Below are positions 19,123-28,008 of a stretch of 64,000 nt of DNA, piece after piece (within the stretch, counting starts at the first letter, position 1; every line of letters begins with the position of its first letter). Source of the stretch: Arsukibacterium tuosuense (GTDB taxonomy: Bacteria; Pseudomonadota; Gammaproteobacteria; Enterobacterales; Alteromonadaceae). The notes beneath the pieces were generated by a model. That model saw nothing but the letters and a program-made list of their open reading frames with translations, searched no databases and had not been told where the DNA came from. The stretch is taken from NCBI RefSeq assembly GCF_900215315.1, contig NZ_OBEB01000003.1, positions 1-64,000 on the forward strand, given 5' to 3'. The position numbers and the translations under genes were made by a program.

Positions 19123-19808
19123 ATATCGTAGCCTCAACTGCTGACATTCTGACAGGTCGCAGCCAATCACACCTGACAGAATTGGCAGATGGCCATCTTA
19201 TTCATCGTCAGATGTGCTCGGCATGGCTGAAACTGCAGCAAGCCGCCGCGTTGGATGGGATGGAAATAAAAATTGTTTCTGCGTTCAGAAGCTTTCAACG
19301 TCAGGCAACCATCTGGCAAGCAAAGTGCGACGGCTTGCGCCCGGTTTATAATCTGGCGCAACAGCAGGTAGACATAACAGCCTTAACTGGCCTGGCTAAA
19401 CTGGATGCTATCTTGTTGTATTCAGCACTACCAGGGGCAAGCAGACATCATTGGGGCACCGAACTGGATGTTTATGATGCCTCTGCGGTGGCAGAAAACT
19501 ACCAACCACAATTATTGCAGACTGAATATCAGGATACTGGGCCTTTTACCAAATTAAATCAGTGGCTTAGAACAGAGGCCAGCAAGTTCGGTTTCTTCAG
19601 GCCCTATAACCAGTATCAAGGTGGCGTGGCAGCTGAACCCTGGCACCTGAGCTATGCCCCTCTTGCCAATCCTTATTTGCAGGCTTTAACTCTGGATACT
19701 TTAAAATGTTGCCTGCAACAACATCCGGTAGCCGAACAGCAATGTGTGCTGGCTAATTTAGCGCAACTGTATCAGACTTACGTTATTAATATTTGTGAGG
19801 ACATCTGA
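19119..19808 (+). CDS. M15 family D-Ala-D-Ala carboxypeptidase-like protein
   Basis: This 229-residue protein belongs to the VanY/DacB-type M15 family, zinc peptidases that trim peptidoglycan stem peptides. Zinc-ligand motifs [13 protein letters not shown] and EPWHLSY are present, and the preceding [13 protein letters not shown] is the usual substrate-side segment. No clear signal peptide is seen, so export or a cytoplasmic recycling role is open. The start overlaps the dapE stop by four bases (ATGA), and the next gene overlaps its stop by one base. The operon therefore links diaminopimelate synthesis with a probable wall-turnover enzyme. Confidence 0.85.
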   Translation: MNIVASTADILTGRSQSHLTELADGHLIHRQMCSAWLKLQQAAALDGMEIKIVSAFRSFQRQATIWQAKCDGLRPVYNLAQQQVDITALTGLAKLDAILLYSALPGASRHHWGTELDVYDASAVAENYQPQLLQTEYQDTGPFTKLNQWLRTEASKFGFFRPYNQYQGGVAAEPWHLSYAPLANPYLQALTLDTLKCCLQQHPVAEQQCVLANLAQLYQTYVINICEDI

Positions 19809-20005
19809 TGAACTGGCCGTTATTCTGGGCTCTACTGTTTGGCTTTGGCATGGTCATTGGCAATATCATGCTGGTAAAACACTCTGCGAAAATCAAAATG
19901 CCCAGCCTGAAAGATGCGAAAGAAACCCATCCCAGGCCGGTCAACTACAACAACGATGTTACTCACCATCGCTCTGACGCTGAAAAGCGGAATAGCCCTG
20001 AGTAA
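19808..20005 (+). CDS. DUF2897 family small membrane protein
   Basis: This is a 65-residue protein with one N-terminal membrane segment (WALLFGFGMVIGNIMLV) and a polar tail containing KIKMPSLKDAKE, characteristic of DUF2897. Its function is unknown. It starts on the TGATG junction with the M15 gene, so it is the last gene of the yffB-dapE operon. Its last 47 bases overlap the 3' end of yejK on the opposite strand, so the two convergent messages share sequence. Confidence 0.82.
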   Translation: MNWPLFWALLFGFGMVIGNIMLVKHSAKIKMPSLKDAKETHPRPVNYNNDVTHHRSDAEKRNSPE

Positions 20006-21002
20006 AGCGTTGTAACTGGTCCCGTAAGTTTGGTGGTGTCCCTTTAATGATTAACGTATCAGTGCCAACGTCATACTGAACCCGTTCACCCAATAACTTT
20101 TCATCAAAACTAAGCGATAAACCACCACCGGCACCATTAAACTTCACCATTGTTTTCAACTCTTTCACTTCAACCGGAAATTGCTCTGCGACTTCAAGTT
20201 GTTGTTCAGTACAGTAATGCAAAAAGCCGTTCTCCTGTTCTGGATCAACTACTGCAGAAAGCTCAGCCAGCACGACATCCTGGCCCGCCTTAGCTCTTTC
20301 TTCACAATAATCAAATACCTGACGTCGGGCAGAGGTTTTTTCATTTTGTTCAAACTCGGCCGCGGCAAAATACTCTTCAACTGACGACAATACCTTTTTG
20401 CTGTTTTGTCGGGCATCTGTACCTTCAATACAGCCAAGGAAATCAAGAAAAAAGTCTGCGACTTTTCTGCCTGCCCTGCCCCGGATAAAACTAATATAAT
20501 TTCCGGCGTCAGCATTAACCTTATATTCGGTCAGATCTAAACGGGCAGCTAACTGCATTCTGGCGATATCAAGATGACGGGAGGTTGACAGATCCAGCTG
20601 CTCGGTCAGGGCGAAGTGATCTTTACTACCCAGCAGACAAACGAGCAGAAATTCGCTGGCCAGATAACGGTAATGGCCAAGCAGCAGGTACCCTGTTTCA
20701 GGTAGCTGGTGCGTGCTTAACTGAGTAATCAATGCATCGGTCATGGCTTTGGCAAAACCAAGATAGTCAGTATCCGCAGTTAGCCAGCTAGCCAGCGCCA
20801 GCGGCACGGTTGGATCTTTGTCTTCGGTAAAACTGGCATAACCTTTTGCTGGCTTACCATTATATGCCAGGTGGAGCTGCTCCAGTAAAGTGGCTACAGA
20901 CCCGTCAGATCCAATTAATTGCTCACGGTAGTGAGCGCTGTGTTCGCCATTGGCTGAAAGATCGATATAGTTAATAGCTAAATGCAACACATCCACGGAC
21001 AT
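19959..21002 (-). CDS. yejK: Nucleoid-associated protein YejK (NdpA)
   Basis: This 347-residue protein of the YejK/NdpA family is a spermidine-nucleoid-associated protein in E. coli. Typical segments are VDVLHLAINYIDLSANGE at the start, FIRGRAGRKVADFFLDFLGC in the middle and VKFNGAGGGLSLSFDEKLLG near the C-terminus. It is divergent from yejL-yejM, the same arrangement as in E. coli. Biochemically the family is poorly characterised. Its 3' end overlaps the convergent DUF2897 gene by 47 bases. Confidence 0.93.
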   Translation of the reverse strand: MSVDVLHLAINYIDLSANGEHSAHYREQLIGSDGSVATLLEQLHLAYNGKPAKGYASFTEDKDPTVPLALASWLTADTDYLGFAKAMTDALITQLSTHQLPETGYLLLGHYRYLASEFLLVCLLGSKDHFALTEQLDLSTSRHLDIARMQLAARLDLTEYKVNADAGNYISFIRGRAGRKVADFFLDFLGCIEGTDARQNSKKVLSSVEEYFAAAEFEQNEKTSARRQVFDYCEERAKAGQDVVLAELSAVVDPEQENGFLHYCTEQQLEVAEQFPVEVKELKTMVKFNGAGGGLSLSFDEKLLGERVQYDVGTDTLIIKGTPPNLRDQLQRFTQGYSAFQRQSDGE

Positions 21003-21072
21003 AATTTTTCCTGTTTTAACTGAAATCTGATACTATTCTTTAGTTTGAAAATCATCTTAATCTGAGTGACGC

Positions 21073-21297
21073 ATGCCCATTGTATCAAAGTATTCAACCG
21101 CACAAATTGAAAATCTGGTAAATCAGTTACTGGATACCTTTCACACTAACAATGCTACTACTGAATTAAGTCTGATGTGTTTAGGTAATGCGGTCAGTCA
21201 CGTGATTAACAGCAGTGTGCCAGCAGCGCAACGTGCTGCTGTTGCCAGCCACTTTAGTCAGGCACTAGCTGACGCCATTAACCATAAAAGTAACTAA
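21073..21297 (+). CDS. yejL: UPF0352 (DUF1414) protein YejL
   Basis: This 74-residue helical protein of the YejL family begins MPIVSKYSTAQIENLV and contains TTELSLMCLGNAVSHVIN, the family's conserved core. Small YejL-type proteins form dimers in structural studies, but no function is assigned. It is followed after six bases by the yejM homologue, so the two are probably translated from one message. The promoter would lie in the 70-base gap to yejK. Confidence 0.92.
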   Translation: MPIVSKYSTAQIENLVNQLLDTFHTNNATTELSLMCLGNAVSHVINSSVPAAQRAAVASHFSQALADAINHKSN

Positions 21298-21303
21298 TCC
21301 CGA

Positions 21304-22827
21304 ATGGTTATTGAACAAAACTTATCGCTGGTAAAGAAAGTCAACCGGCTGCTCAGCTGGGGTCATTGGTTCAGCTTTTTCAATATATTACTGGCATTGG
21401 CCGTTACCAGCGTTTACTGGTTATCTGAACCATCACCAGAGTCGGCTCTGGGGTGGTTGTACTTACTATGCTATTGGCTTGGCCATACAGCATTTCTTTG
21501 CTTTATGTTCTTCATAATAACCGTATTCCCGCTTTCATTAGTTTTTCCATATCAAAAGCATGTGCGGGGGTTAGCGGCATTGCTTGCTACAGTTGGTATG
21601 GTAGTGCTGATCTTCGATGCCTACGTTTATTCAAACCTTGGTTATCATATCGGCAGCACTTCCTGGGACCAGACTATAGCTTTGCTCCGGCAGCAAGTTG
21701 TCACAAACTTGCGAAACTTTGTACTGATCGTAAGCGTCGTTGCCGCTATTCTGATAGCAATAGAACTGATAATTGGTAATTACTGCTGGAAAAAAATTGC
21801 CAGACTAAAACAAAGCCGCGCCAGTAAACCCTTGTTAGCTATTTTTATTGGCAGCTTTGTACTTAGTCATATTATCCACATTTATGCTGATGCCCGGTTA
21901 AAATGGGATGTGACAAAACTGGATAATGTTTTACCTTTTTCCTACCCTGCTACGGCTAAAACTTTTCTTGCAAGATATCAGTTAGTTGATTTAGCACAGC
22001 GGGCGCAGCGTCAAGCTGATCGACTAAGTATATCGAATCCGGAACTGAATCTTCGCCAGTTACAATGTGCCGTTACCCCCGCTGAGCCGGTATTAGTAAT
22101 TATTGCTGCACAGCTGTCTCCTAAGATGGGTCAGTTTATGGGCAAGCAGGGATTACGCAGTCACGACCAGCATTTTGCGCCCAACAATGATACGGAAGCA
22201 CTACTACAATTGTTGTATGGTCAATTCATGTTAACGGCTGACAGTAAGCATCAGCTGCTACAGCCACCAGCATTTCTTCAGCAGTTACCACCGAATACTA
22301 TGCGGATCCATAGCAAGTCAGACGTGATCAAAAGCCAACTGCCCTGGCTGGCCAGTAACCAGGCAGCAACAGGTGCTGCAATCAACATCATATTTGATGA
22401 TTCACCACATACTAACTGGCACGACTATCAACAATATAATCGTATAGTGTTACTGCCCCTTACCAGTTTAGAAACAAATTTTGTGTTGGCTCCGGTCAGC
22501 GCCATGATCCACTGGCCCGAGCTTACAGAGCGTTTAAAACAGCATAACTCAATGCATCTCGATTTATTACCTACCTTGCTAAGTTCAGCTGGTTGCAGCA
22601 CTGAAAGTAGTTGGCTGGGCGATAATTTGTTGCAAAGTCAAACGCTTCCTAAACTAGGTATAAGCCAGCAAGACATCGTCAGTATAAGAAAAGATAAAAT
22701 GGTGGTGTTGCGCCAGGATGGTAGTTATGGCGTTTGGTCAGCAGGCACCTTAGTGCCTTTGAACGAAAAACTTGATACGCCAATGCTGACAGACGCCTTA
22801 AAGAGACTCGAGCCAGCAAACCAATAG
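21304..22827 (+). CDS. yejM: YejM/LapC (PbgA)-like inner membrane protein with shortened periplasmic domain
   Basis: In E. coli YejM senses periplasmic-leaflet LPS and controls LpxC proteolysis through LapB. The N-terminal half aligns well: KKVNRLLSWGHWFSFFNILL (DUF3413), five membrane segments up to about residue 200, and IHIYADARLKWDVTKLDNVL. The periplasmic sulfatase-fold part is about 80 residues shorter than in E. coli (507 versus 586 in total) and has lost the VDG strand (here VLVIIAAQL). A late MHLDLLPTLL segment still matches the E. coli HTDLMTTLM region. It is either a divergent but working LapC or a reduced form. Confidence 0.85.
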   Translation: MVIEQNLSLVKKVNRLLSWGHWFSFFNILLALAVTSVYWLSEPSPESALGWLYLLCYWLGHTAFLCFMFFIITVFPLSLVFPYQKHVRGLAALLATVGMVVLIFDAYVYSNLGYHIGSTSWDQTIALLRQQVVTNLRNFVLIVSVVAAILIAIELIIGNYCWKKIARLKQSRASKPLLAIFIGSFVLSHIIHIYADARLKWDVTKLDNVLPFSYPATAKTFLARYQLVDLAQRAQRQADRLSISNPELNLRQLQCAVTPAEPVLVIIAAQLSPKMGQFMGKQGLRSHDQHFAPNNDTEALLQLLYGQFMLTADSKHQLLQPPAFLQQLPPNTMRIHSKSDVIKSQLPWLASNQAATGAAINIIFDDSPHTNWHDYQQYNRIVLLPLTSLETNFVLAPVSAMIHWPELTERLKQHNSMHLDLLPTLLSSAGCSTESSWLGDNLLQSQTLPKLGISQQDIVSIRKDKMVVLRQDGSYGVWSAGTLVPLNEKLDTPMLTDALKRLEPANQ

Positions 22828-22833
22828 TACTGT

Positions 22834-23124
22834 CTATTGCAGGGTTTTAGACGCTTTTATCTTCGGCCTCTTCCCTGCAAGCTCTAACTCTGCCAGATGA
22901 AACAAATTAGTAAATACAATTGGCGGGGCCGGCTCACTGAAGCGTTCCACATAAGCTATCTGCGCATCTTTAACCATCTGCTGACACAATTGGTCATACT
23001 GGCTGTAACCATCGTAAGAGTACGGCTCATTTAATTCAGCTAAACCCGTCTCACGCTGTTTACGCATAAACCAGTTTAATAAGAATTCGTATTGTTTTAT
23101 GTCTAACCATTGTCGACAGTCCAT
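22834..23124 (-). CDS. Small protein of unknown function
   Basis: This is a 96-residue soluble protein starting MDCRQWLDIKQYEFLLNWF at an ATG preceded by AGGA seven bases upstream; an upstream TTG is less likely. The C-terminal half contains IVFTNLFHLAELELAGKRPK. I do not recognise a family, and there is no signal peptide or membrane segment. It converges on yejM with six bases between the stops. Its composition is ordinary for the window, so it is probably a native, lineage-restricted gene. Confidence 0.65.
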   Translation of the reverse strand: MDCRQWLDIKQYEFLLNWFMRKQRETGLAELNEPYSYDGYSQYDQLCQQMVKDAQIAYVERFSEPAPPIVFTNLFHLAELELAGKRPKIKASKTLQ

Positions 23125-23272
23125 CGGCTTTCCTATATTTACTGCGATAACCTGGTTGAACCGTTTCAACCGATCTCATCATCTATATTCCAGATTAAGT
23201 TAAACAGTATTATTTGCTTTATATACTAATGTGAATCGTTATTATCTAACAACATCATTAGGAGTCTGCAAC

Positions 23273-23497
23273 ATGATTAAAACAATTACTTTCGCGCTAA
23301 TGCACTTCACTATCGCTTTTGGAGTCACTTACGCAATAACCGGCGATCTGGTTCTCGGTGGCCTGGTCGCGGTAATAGAGCCCGCCGCCAACACAGTCGC
23401 GTATTTTTTTCACGAAAAAATTTGGCAGCGGTTACAGCAAGATAGACCCGTCAGACATTCAGTGCCAAAACGTAGCCGCACGTTAGTGCAATTATAG
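23273..23497 (+). CDS. DUF2061 small membrane protein
   Basis: This 74-residue protein begins MIKTITFALMHFTIAFGVTY and continues with a second hydrophobic stretch, GLVAVIEPAANTVAYFFHEK, which together form the DUF2061 signature of two short membrane helices and an E-P-N-x3-Y-x2-HE pattern. Function is unknown. A good AGGAG lies eight bases before the ATG at 23273; upstream frame to 23231 lacks a ribosome site. It precedes cvfB by about 95 bases and may be monocistronic. Confidence 0.85.
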   Translation: MIKTITFALMHFTIAFGVTYAITGDLVLGGLVAVIEPAANTVAYFFHEKIWQRLQQDRPVRHSVPKRSRTLVQL

Positions 23498-23591
23498 CTG
23501 CATTCCATGCAGCAGCTGACCTAAATAAGCTCTGCAGCAAGCTGCAAAAGCAGTTACAATACGCCATTAGCAAGATGAACCTGGATAAACA

Positions 23592-24425
23592 ATGATTGCA
23601 CTGGGCACCCTCAATACCTTAACCGTGAAAAAGCAGGTTAAATTTGGTTTTTACCTTGACGGATTAAGTTGGGGAGAAATACTGTTGCCCAATAATGTGG
23701 CACCAGCCGGATTGGAAATTGGTCAGGAACTGCCGGTTTTTCTTTATCTCGACTCTGAAGATCAGCTTATTGCCACCACTGAGAAACCGGCAATTATGGT
23801 CGGTCAGGTTGCAATGTTGCCTGTGGTAGCAGTGACCAAAGTTGGTGCATTTTTAAACTGGGGTCTGAAGAAAGATTTACTGGTACCTTTTAGTGAACAA
23901 CAAATTCCACTAAAGGAAGGACAGAAATATCTGGTTTACTGTTATGTTGACCTCAGTACCCGGATTGTCGCTTCCACTAAGTTAGACCGACATCTGCACA
24001 AAACGGAGCCACACTACAACCCAGGAGATAAGGTCGATATTATTGTCAGCGAACAAACCGATATTGGTTATAAAGCGGTAGTAAACCAGCAGCATTGGGG
24101 TGTACTTTACAAAAATGAAGTTTTCAAGCCACTTCGGCGCGGAGACAAACACACTGCGTACATTGTTAAAGTCAGGGAAGATGGCAAAATAGACTTGCGA
24201 TTAACTGCGACAACCTATAAGCAGGCGCTGGAGTTGACAGAACAGGTCCTGAACAAATTGAAACAAAATGGCGGCAAACTCGCATTAACCGATAAAAGTT
24301 CACCAGAACTTATCTACGAAACATTCGGTGTGAGCAAAAAAGCTTATAAACAAGCCATTGGTACGCTTTATAAAAATAAAAAAATCGTAATATTAGATGC
24401 CGGCATCATGTTAGTTGGCAGCTAA
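23592..24425 (+). CDS. cvfB: CvfB/YitL-type S1 RNA-binding protein
   Basis: The 277-residue protein has three S1-like OB folds followed by a winged-helix-like C-terminal domain, the domain order of CvfB. Recognisable are VTKVGAFLNWGLKKDLLVPF (second S1) and GVLYKNEVFKPLRRGDKHTA (third S1), with ETFGVSKKAYKQAIGTLYKN in the C-terminal DNA/RNA-binding part. In Staphylococcus CvfB influences virulence gene expression through RNA binding; the role in gammaproteobacteria is not known. The following gene starts just beyond its stop. Confidence 0.9.
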   Translation: MIALGTLNTLTVKKQVKFGFYLDGLSWGEILLPNNVAPAGLEIGQELPVFLYLDSEDQLIATTEKPAIMVGQVAMLPVVAVTKVGAFLNWGLKKDLLVPFSEQQIPLKEGQKYLVYCYVDLSTRIVASTKLDRHLHKTEPHYNPGDKVDIIVSEQTDIGYKAVVNQQHWGVLYKNEVFKPLRRGDKHTAYIVKVREDGKIDLRLTATTYKQALELTEQVLNKLKQNGGKLALTDKSSPELIYETFGVSKKAYKQAIGTLYKNKKIVILDAGIMLVGS

Positions 24426-24444
24426 ACTTCCTTTGACAGACAGA

Positions 24445-25467
24445 ATGGCAAAAATACAGCCCGCGATAAACTGGCTGCTCGATGTGTTTCAACGCCATTC
24501 AGGGCTGATGGCAGTGTTGGCTTTTGTCTCTGGGATTGCCAGTTATGTTCTTGTCGATCGTAAAGAATCCATTGCCCAGTTTATCGCGGCTTTTATGTTG
24601 GCCAGCTGGGTGTTATTGGTTGCCGACAATTGGCTCAGAACAAGTTTAGAGCGCAGTTTTGGCTGGAATATATCTCCGATAGTGATTCGGTTTCTAACCC
24701 AGTTAGTGCATCAGGAAAGTTTATTTTTTGCTTTACCTTTTTTTCTGGCAGTAACCAGTTGGGATCACGGTCAGGCAGTATTCACCAGTTTACTGCTGTT
24801 GTGTGCATTGGTGTCTATTATCGACCCGCTCTACTATAAATACCTGGCCACTCGTTACGCACTTTTTGTTGCATTTCACACCCTGGCATTATTTGTGGTA
24901 ATGCTGGTGGTTCTGCCATTGCTTTTGCAGCTAACAACCCAGCAAAGCCTGATTGCAGCAATTGTCGCCGCGATGCTTTTTAGCTTACCCAGTATGGTAC
25001 GGGTATTACCACCAGGGCGCTGGTGGCGGCTGCCTATGTTGATTGGGATGCTCTGCCTGATGGCATTTACCCTATGGCAATTGCGAAGTTGGGTTCCCCC
25101 TGCCGGCATAAGGCTAACCGATATTGCAATCTCTTATCAGGTTGATGAAGAGCAGCGACGTGCCGGGGCTAACATCGAGCACCTTGACGTAGCAGATTTA
25201 CAAAATGGACTATATGCCTGGACCGCGGTGCGGGCGCCAAGGGGACTTAGAGAACAAATTCATCATGTCTGGTTGCTGAATGGCAAGGAAGTTGACCGGA
25301 TTGTGCTGGATATTCGCGGTGGCCGGGAGGCCGGCTACCGGGCCTGGAGCCATAAACTGGTGTTTCCGCCTTACCCTGCCGGCAACTGGCAGGTTCAGGT
25401 GGTAACTGAGTCCGGCCGTTTGGTAGGACTGACCCGTTTTACCGTGACAAAAAACAATCAAACCTGA
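24445..25467 (+). CDS. DUF5924/DUF2914 membrane protein
   Basis: The first 225 or so residues form a multi-pass membrane domain of roughly six hydrophobic segments (DUF5924), beginning with LMAVLAFVSGIASYVL. The last 90 residues are a periplasmic or cytoplasmic beta domain of DUF2914 type, with LYAWTAVRAPRGLREQIHHV and YPAGNWQVQVVTESGRLVG. Function is unknown. The ATG at 24445 is taken as start; a TTG at 24415 overlapping the end of cvfB is possible, and neither has a strong ribosome site. A terminator follows at 25541. Confidence 0.8.
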   Translation: MAKIQPAINWLLDVFQRHSGLMAVLAFVSGIASYVLVDRKESIAQFIAAFMLASWVLLVADNWLRTSLERSFGWNISPIVIRFLTQLVHQESLFFALPFFLAVTSWDHGQAVFTSLLLLCALVSIIDPLYYKYLATRYALFVAFHTLALFVVMLVVLPLLLQLTTQQSLIAAIVAAMLFSLPSMVRVLPPGRWWRLPMLIGMLCLMAFTLWQLRSWVPPAGIRLTDIAISYQVDEEQRRAGANIEHLDVADLQNGLYAWTAVRAPRGLREQIHHVWLLNGKEVDRIVLDIRGGREAGYRAWSHKLVFPPYPAGNWQVQVVTESGRLVGLTRFTVTKNNQT

Positions 25468-25536
25468 TGAAAATAGCGTCATGCGAACGCTTGATTGACG
25501 TTACAGCTCGGTTGAGTTTAGATAAGCTGTCGGCAA

Positions 25537-25562
25537 TAAAAAAGGGCCTGACGGCCCTTTTC
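25537..25562. terminator. Bidirectional intrinsic terminator
   Basis: AAAGGGCC-TGAC-GGCCCTTT with A and T runs on both sides lies between the convergent ends of the DUF5924 gene and the csbD gene. It can serve both strands. Confidence 0.9.
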
Positions 25563-25568
25563 AAATAA

Positions 25569-25760
25569 TTAATCTTTAAGACGATTAAATTCCTGCTCTG
25601 CCTGGTCACGGCTCATGCCATAACGCTCCTGCATCTTACCGCAGAACTTTTCGAAACTGCCATCAACCTGTTGGATATCATCGTCAGTCAGCTTGCCCCA
25701 TTTCTCTTTCACAGAGCCTGTTATCTGACGCCATTTGCCTTCTGCAATATCACTATTCAT
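25569..25760 (-). CDS. CsbD family stress protein
   Basis: This 63-residue CsbD-like protein contains the family core IAEGKWRQITGSVKEKWGKL then DDIQQVDGSFEKFCGKMQ. CsbD proteins are small, abundant general-stress proteins of unknown mechanism; E. coli YjbJ is a relative. The ATG at 25758-25760 is preceded by GGAG at good spacing; longer upstream frame has no ribosome site. The gene is monocistronic, and the 248 bases between its start and the end of the cfa gene hold only AT-rich promoter-like DNA. Confidence 0.92.
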   Translation of the reverse strand: MNSDIAEGKWRQITGSVKEKWGKLTDDDIQQVDGSFEKFCGKMQERYGMSRDQAEQEFNRLKD

Positions 25761-26008
25761 AATTATTCTCCGTTGAATTATCGAACAAAAGCTTTGCCGC
25801 AGTCGTTGTAGTAACACAGATACTGCGCCAACCACATTATAAATAAAGCAATGCCCGTACCAACTTAGAAAGAAAAATTAAGCGCTTGATTTAACTAAAC
25901 TAAAACATATACACTTGATTTAATGTTAATTCAACATTAAAAATTAAGCACAATTTACCGGCCTGTCTGAAAAAAATGCAGGTTAAGGTATCGGCGTTAT
26001 AATGCTAA

Positions 26009-27253
26009 CTAACATACGCTACGATTATCCGGCTTCGACAGGACCATATGCACTGCACTGGTCGCGCGCTCCATAAAGCCACCTTCGCAATAACATAAAT
26101 AAAAATGCCACAGGCGGATGAAGTTATCGTCATAACCTAATTGATGCACAGCATCCCGCTGATGCATAAAATTATCACACCATAACTTCAGGGTCTTAGC
26201 GTAATCAAAACCAATATCCTGAACCTGACGGATCACCAAATCAGTTTTACGACTTACTGCGCTGGCCATCCGACTGATAGACGGTAAGCACCCTCCCGGG
26301 AAAACATAACGCTTAATAAAATCAACTTCCCGCACATATTGCTGATAACGTTGGTCGACAATGGTGATAGCCTGTAACACCATTAAGCCATCGGGTTTCA
26401 GCAAACTGGCACACTTCTGAAAATATTCATCCAGATAATTATCGCCGACAGCTTCAATCATCTCGATAGAGACTAGTTTATCGAACTGACCGCTTAGATC
26501 ACGATAGTCTTCAAACAACAATGTTATCTGATCCTGCAGACCTAAGGCTTCAACCTTCGCCTTTGCAAATGCCAGCTGCTCGGCTGAGATCGTGGTTGTT
26601 GTTACCTTACAGCCATAATTCTGAGCAGCGTAAATTGCCATGCCTCCCCAACCTGTGCCAATTTCAACCAGATGATCATCTGGCTTGAGCTGCAGTTTGT
26701 CACAGATTTGCTTTAGTTTGTGCTGCTGTGCAGAGGCCAAATCTGCCGTCTCAGATGGGAAAACAGCACTGGAGTACATCATACTGTCATCCAGAAACAG
26801 CTGATACATCTCGTTGCCGAGATCATAGTGAGCAGCAATGTTCTTTTTAGCCTGCACTTTAGAATTACTGTTACGCCAATTCAGGGCTTTCAAAAATGGC
26901 CTGCTCAATCTCGACCAGGTAGAATCCATTTTATCCAAAAGGGGCAGGTTACGGCCAAAAATTCGTACCAGGGCGGTCAGGTTGTCACAGCGCCAGTACC
27001 CTTCGATATAGGCTTCACCGCCCCCAACTGAACCGGCAAGCACCAGTTTCTGGTAGAAGCCGGGATCTAGCACGGTTAATGTGACTTTTAAGTCACTGCC
27101 CGCTTCTCCCAGCTGAAATCTTTGGTCTCCTTCAATCAGGGTTATATCTCCCTGTTTAAGTTGCCCCAAAAAAGTCAGGGTAAATTTCCGGCACAGCCGG
27201 TCAAACCAACCCAAATTTGCAAACACCGCCTGATCGGTAAGCGATAAACTCAT
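26009..27253 (-). CDS. cfa: Cyclopropane-fatty-acyl-phospholipid synthase
   Basis: This enzyme transfers a methylene from SAM to unsaturated acyl chains of membrane phospholipids. It is 414 residues (E. coli Cfa 382). Visible are NIAAHYDLGNEMYQLFLDDS, the SAM-binding VEIGTGWGGMAIYAA, and the catalytic region MIEAVGDNYLDEYF followed by IKRYVFPGGCLPS. The ATG at 27251-27253 has AGGGA upstream and lies two bases after the DUF1365 stop. It is last of a six-gene minus-strand operon also containing a photolyase and an FAD oxidase, as in singlet-oxygen-response operons. Confidence 0.93.
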   Translation of the reverse strand: MSLSLTDQAVFANLGWFDRLCRKFTLTFLGQLKQGDITLIEGDQRFQLGEAGSDLKVTLTVLDPGFYQKLVLAGSVGGGEAYIEGYWRCDNLTALVRIFGRNLPLLDKMDSTWSRLSRPFLKALNWRNSNSKVQAKKNIAAHYDLGNEMYQLFLDDSMMYSSAVFPSETADLASAQQHKLKQICDKLQLKPDDHLVEIGTGWGGMAIYAAQNYGCKVTTTTISAEQLAFAKAKVEALGLQDQITLLFEDYRDLSGQFDKLVSIEMIEAVGDNYLDEYFQKCASLLKPDGLMVLQAITIVDQRYQQYVREVDFIKRYVFPGGCLPSISRMASAVSRKTDLVIRQVQDIGFDYAKTLKLWCDNFMHQRDAVHQLGYDDNFIRLWHFYLCYCEGGFMERATSAVHMVLSKPDNRSVC

Positions 27254-27255
27254 AA

Positions 27256-28008
27256 CTACTGTTCCCTGGATTTTGGATGTTGATGCAGCGGCACACCCTT
27301 TAAATAAAGTTTTAATGCCTGCCAGTATATGCGCCACATTACCTGTACGTTTTGCCATGGATGGCGGATCAGGATCCGCTGCCGGTTAGCTTTACTCAGT
27401 TCGAAGCGCTTTAACTTAATCCAGGCACTGAACACGGCCTGCTGCTGCTTAAGATTCGTTATACTGCAGTACAGTTCATTTGCTGGTTCAGGTATCTGCC
27501 AACGATATTGCATATCAATAGGGTTGAATGGCGACACGTGAAAGGCTTTATCGTGCTGATAGAAGCCTGGTTGGGTAGTATCTGTATCAATGGTCTGTAA
27601 GTAGTAATGGCGCTCATTCCAGGGGGTATTACTGACTTCAGCCAGCAAATAGCAAAATACCCCATTTTGGTCATAACAGTAATAAAGGGTAATGGGGCTG
27701 AAGTAATAACCCCAGTTGGCCAGCGGTGTCAGTAAACAAACCCGGGAAATCTGCTTGGCACCACCTAACTGTTGCACTTTATCCTGCACAGCCAGCAACA
27801 ACACCTCATTACCCGCCAGATAGTCCCGGCGCCGATAACTAAGGGCCCCAAACCCTTCATGTTTAATCCCAACCTGCGATAAACTTGCCGGCGTCAATAC
27901 GTCACAGTCAAGCCAGTAAGCATTAAAGGAATAGTTAAAACCATGCACCTTTGGCACAAAACGTTTGTGACCAACTTCACCACAATATACTGCATGTCCG
28001 GCTTGCAT
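27256..28008 (-). CDS. DUF1365 family protein
   Basis: This is a 250-residue DUF1365 protein. The conserved N-terminal VYCGEVGHKRFVPKVHGFNY, LTPLANWGYYFSPITLYYCY and EVSNTPWNERHYYL match the family. It is found almost always between an FAD-dependent amine oxidase and a cyclopropane synthase, and a role in fatty acyl modification (such as furan fatty acid formation or acyl handling) has been suggested for such clusters, but its reaction is not established. The start overlaps the oxidase stop by one base (TAATG). Confidence 0.92.
   Translation of the reverse strand: MQAGHAVYCGEVGHKRFVPKVHGFNYSFNAYWLDCDVLTPASLSQVGIKHEGFGALSYRRRDYLAGNEVLLLAVQDKVQQLGGAKQISRVCLLTPLANWGYYFSPITLYYCYDQNGVFCYLLAEVSNTPWNERHYYLQTIDTDTTQPGFYQHDKAFHVSPFNPIDMQYRWQIPEPANELYCSITNLKQQQAVFSAWIKLKRFELSKANRQRILIRHPWQNVQVMWRIYWQALKLYLKGVPLHQHPKSREQ

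Noticed and set aside
24903..25025. GCTGGTGG octamers as Chi sites
   Set aside because: Several copies occur in the window, but they fall in coding Leu-Val type contexts, and I cannot count the genome frequency or know this species' Chi sequence.
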